From: Liolophura sinensis
Lineage: Eukaryota > Mollusca > Polyplacophora > Chitonida > Chitonidae
Assembly: GCF_032854445.1 (NCBI RefSeq)
Contig: NC_088304.1
Span: forward strand, 5,022,001 to 5,086,000
Length of the DNA stretch: 64,000 nucleotides
Direction of reading: 5' to 3'
Positions 22,787-33,400 of the stretch are shown one piece after another (position 1 is the first letter of the stretch; each line of letters starts with the position of its first letter). A program made the position numbers and the translations under genes. Below the pieces are notes generated by a model. The model saw nothing but the letters and a program-made list of their open reading frames with translations, made no database searches and was not told the origin of the DNA.

Positions 22787-25226
22787 ATGGGTACTCTTTG
22801 GTCCAACGGGATTTTCCTCTTTCCTCTGTCCACCTTGTGCGATGGAAGTCTTTTTGATATGCAGAGTAGAGGACTGTTTGATGTGCCAAGTGACATTCCT
22901 CCAACAACGGCGATATTGAACATGCAGGATAATATGCTAACAAACATTAAAAACGATTCATTCATCAAGCTGCGTTGGCTCGCGTTGGCTCACCAGCTTG
23001 GATCTAGCTTACAAACGCATCGAACTACTGGAACCGTCGGCGTTCAGGGGGACTGTCCGAACTGGTGCGTTTGGACCTTCGCAATAACAAGCTTGTGCCA
23101 AAGTATGAAATCTACCCACCAACAGTATTCCTGCCTTTACGAAAACTACAGACCTTAAATTTGCACAGAAACGCACACTTACATGACGAGGATGCGTTTC
23201 TCGAATTAAAGGAATATCCGGAAGAAATATTTAGAAATCTTGGCGCTCTGAAGGAATTATCTATGGATGCCACTAAAGATGTCACCTTTGGTTCAGGATT
23301 CTTACGTATGCCTCGTCTGAAATCTCCGTCTCTATACAAAATGTTCACAGCATACAGCCTCCGACGAGATGCTCTGGCGATTTTTAATAATATGAAAATT
23401 GAATCTCTTGATGTGGAGTCACCAGATTTTGAAGTTGGGAGCTTGGGGCATTTTCCACACTTGACTAGTCTGAAAAACCGAGCAGAGGGTTTGCGGTGAG
23501 CTTTACCAGCTCTGAGAGATGTGCGTGACCGGAAAATCACATTATGCATTTCGAAATGCGACCCAAAACCTGGGGAACGGAAAGAGCCGGAAGAGCTGAT
23601 GTTAACAAAAAAAAAAAAAAAAACTCGAAATACCTGGCGACTATGTGTGTAAGAAATTTGGACCTCAGTGATAACGCTATCATTCATGTTAAACACGAAA
23701 TACCCCGAATGTGTGGTGAATATAAACATAGGACAAAACTACCCAACTGTCGCTAATCACTGGATTGCAATCTTTGGTACTCAGCGCTTTACCAGCCTGA
23801 GGAAGTACTGCGATGTGAGTACCAAGCAAAGTCCCCGGAGGAGCAAACGGGCAGCCAAAAATTATGACCATCAAATGGAAGAGTGGCGACTAAAACACGA
23901 TAATGGCAGGTTAGTCCTGTTTAATGTTCCGTCTCATTTGGAAATTTTAAATATTAGTTTCCTGAACATGCCACCAAAATCTCCATCAAGGATGAAACTG
24001 TGGAATGCCAATAATATTCGAGTAGTCGACTCTGCTTATGTTGCTATAGATGATTGTGTTTTTACAGTTTTCGGGCTTGGAAACCTGTCGGTGCTGAATA
24101 TATCAGGATTTCACTGCAGTAATCTGTCGCCTTTTTTCTTTGAGCCATATCCATCTCTGGTTGCAAAAGACTGCAAACTGGACAGCAGTTTTCAAAACGA
24201 CCCCGATGGAATAACGATAAGCATGCTGAAAAAGTTGCATACACTGGACATTTCCAACAACGATCTGACACAGCTTCACCCGGGGTTATTCAAATCCCTT
24301 GTTAGCCTTGAAAATCTGATCCTGACCAGTAATACACTGGTACAAGTTAACGAATGAGTCATGAGTGTGAGATCACTAACGTATTTGGATTTGTCGTACA
24401 ATGTTCTTAACCCACTACGATCTAACGAAATAAGCTGGCTATCCGAAACACAAACAGTTCGCCTGTCGTAGAGCCTCAATCCCTTCGCGTGCACCTGTAA
24501 AACACTGATCTTTGTCCACTGGGTGCTGAGTGACCCCGTCATTCGTGCAGATAAGGCATATAATTATACTTGTGCCGCTGAAAATGGCACAAAACTGAGC
24601 GTTAGTACGTTGGCGATGGAAATAAAGAACGTGGACGTCCTTTGCGTGAGTAAATTTTGGTTAACATTTTCCGTGGTGCGTTCGTGCTTGTTCACTATTG
24701 CTGTCATTTCGGCAATATTTGGTTACCGTTACAGATGGAATACCAAATATTGGTTTCTCACAAAATGTCGTAGAGGCCCCAGGTACGAAAGGTTGGCAGT
24801 AGAGCTGTGTCAGTTTGTTGCGTACCATCATGAGAATTGGCGATGGCCGTGCGAAGTTCTGAGAAATGTTTTGGAAGTAGGGAAGAACAATTCCTGTGTC
24901 TGAATGATCGGGACTTTCCCGTGGCTGACTGCATACAGCAGAACATGGATGCTGTGAATAATAGCAGAAGGATAATCTTGGTCATTGACAGGGCTTTCTT
25001 GACAAGTGATTGGTGTGAGTTTGAAATTCAAATGGCGGGCATGGGCATGGTAAAAGATGGTCGTGAGAACGCCAATATTGTCATCATGATGGAAGAAATC
25101 CCGGTTGCGGAAATGCCAAGGTCTTTACTTAATCTCTGGCAAAATATCAAGTTTCTTTTTCTGGAATAAAAACCACATTAATGAACGAATTTTTGGAGAA
25201 GATTATTGGAAGTAATGGAACGCTAA
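22787..25226 (+). pseudogene. Toll-like receptor pseudogene (LRR ectodomain, membrane segment, TIR domain)
   Basis: The locus starts with an LRR N-cap-like segment (VPSDIPPTTAILNMQDN) and continues through leucine-rich repeats (LDLRNNKL, LDLSDNAI, LEILNISF, LHTLDISNNDLTQL) to an LRR C-cap (SLNPFACTC). A hydrophobic membrane segment lies at about 24655-24725 and a TIR domain at 24780-25226. TIR box 2 is RDFPVA rather than RDxxPG; box 3 FW is at about 25191-25196. Lesions: a 10-bp duplication at 22972-22991, an extra G near 23049, TGA at 23497, a frameshift near the A-run at 23609-23624, TGA at 24355, TAG at 24469, a frameshift near 24880-24900, and three stops at 25167-25184. The locus is intronless, as many invertebrate TLR genes are. 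An intact relative would be an innate immune receptor signalling through MyD88-type adaptors. Confidence 0.9.
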
Positions 25227-26484
25227 TATCGCCTTATGTTTTAATGAACTATGCCGTTCCAACACAGTACTAAAAGGTGGTATCAAAGAAAAGATGAAAG
25301 CTCGCGAGTAGAGATCTTGGTTACTTTCGTTGTAGTGATTGGCGATTGTCGCCGTGATCAGGAATAGGGCACTTGAGCTGAGAGAGTGGGTAATGTTGTT
25401 CAGCTGTTTTAGTTGTCACATGTCTGGCAACTACAGCAGTGCTTGTCACCGACTTGAATGTTTTTTTTTCAGAAAAAAGGTAATTTACCACAGATAAAAC
25501 ACATTCAATTCAGGACTTTTTTGCTTCAGTAATTTGTTCTCCATCCATAATTGGTTCACGATGAAGGTAATGTAGAAAATAAGTTTTGCTTTGTTGGATA
25601 AACCACACATCGCGATGGTTAAACCGTTTGATGGATCGTCTGGAAGGATGACCAGTGAAAGCTTGGGCTGTACTAATTTTAACGTTAGTCTCCGATTTGC
25701 TAAAGCCAATGTTTTTTTTTTTTAATGAATATTGCGTTGACTTCAGCATAAACATTTTATGAATGGAGAATTTTCTTAGTATGATGGTTTATATATTTAT
25801 ACGTGCCAATATGTTGACGAGTCCTTACTTAGTCGCAATAAGATGGACGTATCCGTTTCTACGCTATTGATACAAACCAACACTATAATACACAGTTGTA
25901 AGCATTTAGAATATTCAGCCTCTGTTATTCATCTATCGTGTATAGGTGGACAGTGTCTATACGTAACGGTATGACACAGTGTGTGTAAATATATGGACAA
26001 TGAACAGGATGTTAACATTGTGAAGTAGTTTGTAAGAGGCATATGTACGCCACTACAAACAAAACTATCGATTATAAGCAAGAATAGATCATTATTTTCG
26101 CATATAATTTTAAGTAAGTGACTATTAATAATGTATGTACTTTACGGTTCTGGATTTCTTTCAAAATTCAAAACAAACATTGTTGAATATGTCTGCATTC
26201 TGAAAGTATAATAGAAAGTATGATAAAACAAACTCATTTTGAATACGGATTATTTATTCTTTTAAAAAAGCCCTTTCCATTATTACATATCGTATGATTG
26301 TACGTGTATTGTCATAAAGGTACATTCTATATTCGCTCTGTTATTTTTACTCTAGATTGATTCCACATGACGAATGAATCCTCATTAAAATACTGATAAA
26401 ATAAAAAAATAATAAAAAAAAACCCTTAAGTTTGTAGATGAGTTTTTCTGTTAGGTGGTGTAAAGATATCTTTCTCCGTTATTC
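25227..26484. other. Non-coding stretch after the TLR pseudogene, nothing recognised
   Basis: AT-rich with short open frames only and a poly-A-rich patch at about 26398-26423. Confidence 0.6.
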
Positions 26485-26519
26485 CCTCTCTTCTATGGAG
26501 AACCGTCTGCGGTGACTGG

Positions 26520-26655
26520 CTGATAGATGTTTACATTTCACTCAAGAATATTTTACTTCTTCAATGGAGACCATTTTCCTGACTGGAGTAAAGCACCACT
26601 GACCTTCGGCAAGCAGCTGACGAACTCTGCCACATGTAACTCATTGTTCCACACA
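26520..26655 (+). repeat. Dispersed repeat family 4
   Basis: Matches 29865-30000: both contain a GATTGATGTTTA-like start, an AATATTTT segment and CCTTCGGCAAGCAGCTGACG / CTTTGGCAAGTAACTGACG. Confidence 0.6.
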
Positions 26656-26684
26656 GACCACAGTGGCTTTCTCGTACAGCATAG

Positions 26685-27030
26685 AGGGTAAAAACAGAGC
26701 AGCGACGACAGTGTAATGGATGTAAAGCATAGAGAGTAAAACCAGAGCAGCGATGACAGTGTGATAGACGTACAGCATAGAGGGTAAAAACAGAGCAGCC
26801 ACGACGGTGTGATAGCTGGAAAATGGTCACACGATACCGGTGAAATACGGCCTCTTGTTAGTTTACCTCAGTTCGGGTTTTGTCCTAACTGTTCATGGAA
26901 GTGTTTAAATAGTAGCAAATTACACGCCCTCGTGCCTTAAGCAGAATTAGGTAAAACAAATGTAGTGATGTTAATTGCAATTTATTAGACATCACTGGTC
27001 TAGAATTACTCAAAAGACCTGTAAGTATAA
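26685..27030 (-). repeat. Dispersed repeat family 3 (two-part element), long copy
   Basis: Contains three internal copies of an AGCATAGAGRGTAAAAMCAG block with GAGCAGCGACGACAGTGT, followed by CACACGATACCGGTGAAATA, a TTTACCTCAGTTCGGG join and a second part ending GACATCACTGGTCTAGAATT. Further partial or full copies lie in the protease introns. Confidence 0.75.
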
Positions 27031-27235
27031 CCTTTTCTAGTACATGGAGGTCTTGTGATCTGGGACGAGCTTCAAAGCGAAAAGCCATATTGTTTTCTCA
27101 GCTGTCCCGCGATTCATAGGGTGGTTTTTGTTTAACAATCCTGCATTACAAAGAGACGTTTCTCGCTAATATGGAGACACTATGATGATCATGATAAAAA
27201 CATACAACATCTGTCTTTGTGTGCGAGTGCATGGA

Positions 27236-27480
27236 ATTTAGAGGATCCTTAGAGTGCATGTAATGTGCCTAATTTTTGCAGGACAGATTTCCATCGCTCT
27301 TGTATCTAGTGCTGCTTCACTGAGACGCCTTACCGAAGGCAAGTAATCCGCCCCGCCAGAGCCATTATACTGATACGGGTCAACCAGTCGTTGCAGTGTC
27401 CCCTTCATGCTGAACGCCAAGCGAAGAAGTTACAACTTCTTCTTTGATAGTCTTAGGTGTCACTCCACCCAGGATTGACC
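27236..27480 (-). repeat. Dispersed repeat family 2, reverse copy
   Basis: The reverse complement matches 22008-22210 at most positions, including CTTACCGAAGGCAAGTAA and CCTTCATGCTGAACGCCAAG. Confidence 0.75.
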
Positions 27481-27655
27481 CTTGACCTACCACTCTCGTC
27501 AATGTAAAAGAAGAAACTGATTTCTTAAAATAAAAATTCTGCTGCAATCTGGGGTGAAAAGGACGATTTTGATGGCTCCACTAAACGGCTTAGTATGTCC
27601 CATCATGTGCAATGTTTTATTGGGAAAAAGTGTACCCTGTTCTTAATTTATTTTT

Positions 27656-27923
27656 GGGGCCTCCGTGGCTCAGTCGGTTAGCGCGCTAGCGCAGCGTAAT
27701 GACCCGGGAGCCTCTCACCAATGCGGTGGCTGTGAGTTCAAGTCCAGCTCATGCTGGCTTCCTCTCCGGCCGTAAGTGGGAAGGTCTGCCAGGAACATGC
27801 GGATGGTCGTGGGTTTCCCCCGGGATGTGCCCGGTTTCCACCCACCATAATGCTGGCCGCCGTCGTATAAGTGAAATATTCTTGTGTACGGCGTAAAACA
27901 CCAATCAAATAAATAAATCAATC
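27656..27923 (+). mobile_element. Full-length tRNA-derived SINE (reference copy for this window)
   Basis: The head keeps polymerase III box A (TGGCTCAGTCGG) and box B (GAGTTCAAGTCC). Then come a body (GGTCTGCCAGGAACATGCGG onwards), a conserved domain (CACCATAATGCTGGCCGCCG) and the tail AATCAAATAAATAAAT. About 20 other copies occur in this window, many 5'-truncated. The element encodes no protein and would need a LINE partner to move. The style matches molluscan SINEs; the family name was not determined. Confidence 0.95.
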
Positions 27924-27959
27924 ACCATATTGGTGGAAGGCAAATCGTGTTCAACAACA

Positions 27960-29590
27960 GACTGCGCGGGATTCTGCTGTGACAGGTACACAGACGTTAT
28001 TTCAGCCGGAGATCTGCTGTGACAGGTACACAGACGTTATTTCAGCCCGGATTCTGCTGTGACAAATACACAGATGTTAATTCGGCCGGAATTCTGCTGT
28101 GACAGGTAAGCAGACGGTATTTCAGCCCGGATTCTGCTGTGACAAGTACACAGACGTTAATTCGGCCCGGATTCTGCTGTGACAGGTACACAGACGTTAT
28201 TTCAGCCCGGGTTCTGCTGTGACGGGCACACAGACGTTATTTCAGCCGGGATTCTGCTGTGACAGGTACGCCGACGTTATTTCAGCCCGGATTCTGCTGT
28301 GACGGGTACACAGACATCATTTCAGCCGGGATTCTTCTGTGACAGGTACACAGACATTATTTCAGCCGGATTCTTCTGTGACAGGTACACAGACGTTAAT
28401 TCGGCCCGGATTCTCCTGTGACAGGTACACAGACGTTATTTCAGCCGGGATTCTGCTGTGACAAGTACAGACGTTATTTCAGCTGGGATTCTGTTGTGAC
28501 AGGTACACAGACATTATTTCAGCCGGGATTCTGCTATGACAGGTACGCAGACGTTATTTCAGCCGGGATTCTGCTGTAACAGGTACGCAGACGTTATTTT
28601 AACCGGGATTCTCCTGTGACAGGTACACAGACATTATTTCAGCCGGGATTCTGCTGTGACAGGTACGCAGACGTTATTTCAGCCGGGATTCTGCTGTGAA
28701 GGTACACAGATGTTATTTTAACCGGGATTCTCCTGTGACAGGTACACGGACATTATTTCAGCCGGGATTCTGCTGTGACAGGTACGCAGACGTTATTTCA
28801 GCCGGGACTCTGCTGTGACAGGTACACAGATGTTATTTTAGCCGGGACTCTGCTGTGACAAGTACAGACGTTATTTCAGCCGAGATTCTGCTGTGACAGG
28901 TAAGCAGACGTTATTTCATCCGGGATTCTGTTGTGACAAGTACACAGACGTTAATTCGGCCCGGATTCTCCTGTGACAGGTACACAGACATTATTTCAGC
29001 CGGGATTCTGCTGTGACAGGTACACAGACATTAATTCGACCGGGATTCTGCTGTGACAGGTACACAGACATTAATTCGGCCGGGATTCTGCTGTGACAGG
29101 TACACAGACGTTATTTCAGCCCGGATTCTGCTGTGACAGGTACACAGACGTTATTTCAGCCCGGATTCTGCTGTGACAAGTACACAGACGTTATTTCGGC
29201 CCGGATTCTGCTGTGACAGGTACGCCGAAGTTATTTCAGCCGGGATTCTGCTGTGACAGGTACGCAGACATTATTTCAGCCGGGATTCTGTTGTGACAGG
29301 TACACAGACGTTATTTCAGCCGGGATTCTGCTATGACAGGTACGCAGACGTTATTTCAGCCGGGATTCTGCTGTGACAGGTACGCAGACGTTATTTTAGC
29401 CGGGATTCTGCTGTGACAAGTACACAGATGTTATTTCAGCCGGGATTCTGCTGTGACAGGTACACAGACATTAATTCGGCCGGGATTCTGCTGTGACAGG
29501 TACACAGACGTTATTTCAGCCGGGATTCTGCTGTGACAGGTACGCAGACGTTATTTCAGCCCGGATTCTGCTGTGACAAGTGCAGAGACG
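27960..29590 (+). repeat. 40-bp satellite-like array, about 41 units
   Basis: Units contain ATTCTGCTGTGACAGGTACA followed by CAGACGTTATTTCAGCC. Variants (TTAATTCGGCC, TACGCAGACG, TTTTAACCGGG) alternate in blocks, suggesting higher-order amplification. A few units carry 1-3 bp deletions. It lies between the TLR pseudogene and the 3' end of the protease gene. Confidence 0.97.
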
Positions 29591-29864
29591 TTATCAAACA
29601 CATCAAACACGTGTCCATGTAATACTATCCAGATGAAAAAGAGTGATGCCATCTATTCCATTCGGCGCCTTGAATGACAATGACTCTTATGTAACATCCT
29701 TTATGTTCATTTCAAGAAACCAAATTCTAATTTGCGAATAAAATGGCCATTTTGCGAAGGCTATTTCAACTCCCGTGTTAATTCAAGTTCAAAACTATAG
29801 ATTTGGTCATAAGACAGATTTATTCGTTCTCGTAAACACATTGGCAGCGACAATGTAGTGTATG

Positions 29865-30000
29865 AGATTGATTGATGTTTAACGCCGTAATCAGAAATAT
29901 TTTCACTGATACGGCCGCGGTCAGTTTCACAAGTCGATGAATCCCTGAGTAAACCACTGGTCTTTGGCAAGTAACTGACGAACTTATATGTTACACACAT
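29865..30000 (+). repeat. Dispersed repeat family 4, second copy
   Basis: TGATTGATGTTTAACGCCGT, then CTGATACGGCCGCGGTCAG and CTTTGGCAAGTAACTGACG, pairs with 26520-26655. Its first part resembles a SINE tail and body read in reverse. Confidence 0.6.
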
Positions 30001-30146
30001 ATTTTCACCTGCAGAGTGAAATCATTTAGTATACCATATTGGTGGAAGGTATAAAGTGATTGCTAATGAACTCCATGTAAGGCCACATGAATGTCCCAAC
30101 ACGTGCTAGGGCTGCCCATCGCTTATGGCCACCAATGAGAGCACTG

Positions 30147-30232
30147 GTGGCGTCCACTCACCATTGGTCTGGTAGTACCTGACCCACTTCAGTTAGTGCC
30201 AGAGTGATACTACCAGACTATGGACGCGCCTG
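30147..30232. repeat. Imperfect hairpin
   Basis: GGTCTGGTAGTA (from about 30166) pairs with TACTACCAGAC (to about 30220), and the pairing extends outward through GGCGTCCA / TGGACGCGCC with small bulges. It is just downstream of the protease stop codon on the transcribed strand. Confidence 0.6.
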
Positions 30233-30438
30233 CATCTCTAAATTCCGGTTGTTGTAAAGACAAGGTTGATGCCTTTGTTGGTTGACGACCCCTTCTCAGA
30301 TATGCATTGTGAAATGACTTAACAACACTCTACTCTTCCTTTACAAATTCCCAAAAATTCCCGCTGAGTGCTGTAGTATGTACACAATATTTACAGTACC
30401 GGTACGTCACTGTTCTTCACAGCGACAATCCTCCCTCG

Positions 30439-33400
30439 TCAACTGATGCAGTTCCCTTCGTATGCGTCAAAATTATCGATCACAAGAGTCCCATGACCAG
30501 TGCCCTTTTGATATTCCACAATGAAATTTCTGGGATACGAACTGGGTGGAAGATCCACGCCGATCGTCCGCCATGTTGACGCTGTCATTGTGTCATTCAC
30601 AAGGACAGATTTCAAAGTATCTCCATGAAAGGTTCGGCCTCCATGCTGTGTTGTTGTTGTAATCTTTAGTGTTCCTTCCACGTCCCAACCTATGAACTTG
30701 ATTGTCCAGCAATTGGGTATTTCTGAGTGAAATAGTGGAGATTGAAGTTTGGTGAAGGAATTACTGGCATGAAGATGGCCGTCGGCGACAAATTTATAGC
30801 CATCTGCAAAGAAATCAACATCAAGTTTTCATTCGTGACTATGAACAACATGCTACCTAGCTTAATTACGCCTGAAGTACTTTAGACAGGAAACATGAAA
30901 GGTCAGATAACGTCAGATCTATAAGCTTTTTTCGAACTTTTTCAGGTGTTGCCAGTCACGAAGGAACGTTTGTATACTGTTTGGCGTTAGAGGCTTTTTA
31001 GTTGTGAGGCTAACATCCTTTTTTGCAAATGGAATGATTGACACATAGGTAAGTTCTAGGCATTATCATTCTTCTGGCAGCAACCTGCGGATGGTCGTGG
31101 GTTCCCACCTGGGTCTGTCTGCTTTCCTCCCACCATAATGCTGGCCGCTGTCGCATAAGTGAAATATTCTTGAGTACGGCGTAAAACACCAATGAAATAA
31201 ATAAATAAATATTCCTGTGCCAACCTGTCCGATGATCATGGGTTATCCCCGGGCTCTACCCGGTTTCCTCTCACCATAACATAACACCATCGCATAAGTA
31301 GAATATCCCTGACTATGTACGACGTAAAACACCAACCAGATAAATAAGTAAAAAAAAAATATTCTTGCGGCCTTTCAACTAACAAGACACTCGGTGTGCC
31401 CATGCGCGATACGAGGTCAGGCTGACGCACACATGGATCGCTCAGAACGCATTGACATTTATTGTGGTATGCAATTCTTCGGTGAAAGCAAAAGTACAAA
31501 TTGTTACACCTCGGGCTATGTTCGCAAAAGCGGAACAATCTGCGCCTTGTAAACACACAGCCAATAGTATCGTCTCTCTTAATATGTTGCCACGCGACAA
31601 CTGCTAAAAGGCATGTCTTCGCCCCTGTCGCTTGACATTGTGTTGATTTCCAAATCAACCAATAGATCCACTCCAAAGCAAGCATATATATGTGTGATAT
31701 AATAACAAAAACCTTTTAAATAAGGGGAATTTGTTGAGACGTGACCGTTGACCGACATCAAGGTTCTATAACCCTGAGTATTTACCAGTTTGATATGTTT
31801 TGACACAAACCAGTGCCAGTGGGAAGTTTGTAGACCCCTATTTATCTTACGTTATATGAGAGCGATATACTTATGTAAAATAGAAAGTTACCGTTTTTTC
31901 CATTGGCTGTGACATTCCTAAGCGTCTTCCAATCAAAGTTGCTGTTTTTTACCTGAGCATACCCACAGGTATCACCGGAAGTGAAGTCACATCGCAGTAA
32001 CGAGGCTGAAGGTATAGACGTCATTTGTTTTGTACAGAGATTAGAAACCGGAAATAAACGCGTGACAGGAACGATGTACATTTAACTGAGTTTTCAAGAA
32101 GTTTCAAAACCCTAAATATCAAAAGGTAATTCCTTAATCGTACTAGCATCTATATGTAACTTACAATTCACTCTTTCGGGGGATCTGAAGACTTGCAACC
32201 AAAGTGCAACTGAGATACATATCGATAACTTATAAACTAGTATGGTACACGATTTGAATACCGATTTCATTCATTCGGCTAGAACTTTCCTAAATATATG
32301 TCTCTTAGTTGCACCGCCATTATTAATGACAAAGGCCAGCCAAAAATGCCAACTTTTGTTTACTGGGTCTGACTTAAGTTGTCAATCAAACTTGCCTGGG
32401 AAAGAATGTTTTTTGTTTTTGCTTTTTTTTTTGCCTTCTCCTTGCTTACCTGGACAAGACCCTTCCGAAATCGCAATATTGTCCACAGCGACAAGATCAC
32501 GTGAGAATTTATCCGTGATGAAAACGAAGCGTAGATGTCGGACATCTGATTGGATGGTTACTGTAGTATTCTTCCAGTCATGCTGATACCGACCAATGAG
32601 CGACCAGAGTTTGGATCTGTCGCCTTGTCTCACTGATATCAGCGTGAGCTCGGTTACACGTATCTGGGAAATGGCGAATGAAAACCTTAAACACTTCACA
32701 GAGGAAGACACAATCTCTGGGAAGAGCAACTCGGCTGAATGGTCGCCTTGAATTGTAGGACCGTCAACATGAAGATAGTAACCTGGAATCAAATTTCATT
32801 TGTCGAATTCAACTATTATACATTTTATATTGTATGGCACTAAAACTGCTAACGTTTAACATGTTCAAGATTTGTTTATTTTTTAAATACACGCGTTTGT
32901 TTTAAAGATGATTTATTCCATATGCAGTATTTTATAAATACTTACATTTATTTCATACATGCAATCAATTATGTAGTAAGTTGCACGGGTTAATTGCTTA
33001 AATGGAGCGATTTGAAGTTTTCAGTGTACACAATTAACATTTTAATTGTCAGATCTTGGATGAACATGTTTAAGTATGTTACAATTAAACATTAATCACC
33101 TGTCTATTATCTGTTGCAGAGAGATGTTTATCGCGCATTTAAATGTTAAACATCTGTTTTTTCCGTGTACCTGTGTAACTATTCCTAGACGATTTATTAA
33201 AATGATGATTTAAACTCCAAAGCAGACGGATTGTCAAATACCCATAGGAGAGCGAACGACGGACCCTTTTACCGGCATCTGAACCCAAAAGGATAGTAGT
33301 CATATAAGCAAAATATTCTTAAGTAGGGAGCTAAACGCCAACCAAATTATGAAAAAAAAAATCATTGCTGTTTCCGTTAAACTCTGTTTACTAATCGTGG

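Noticed and set aside
23112..23729. 205-codon reverse open frame
   Set aside because: Antisense shadow of the TLR pseudogene.
27656..27730. tRNA gene
   Set aside because: Box A and box B are present, but the sequence does not close into a cloverleaf I could support and continues into the SINE body.
27960..29590. CRISPR-like regular repeats
   Set aside because: Units are contiguous 40-bp tandem copies with no unique spacers, in a eukaryotic genome.
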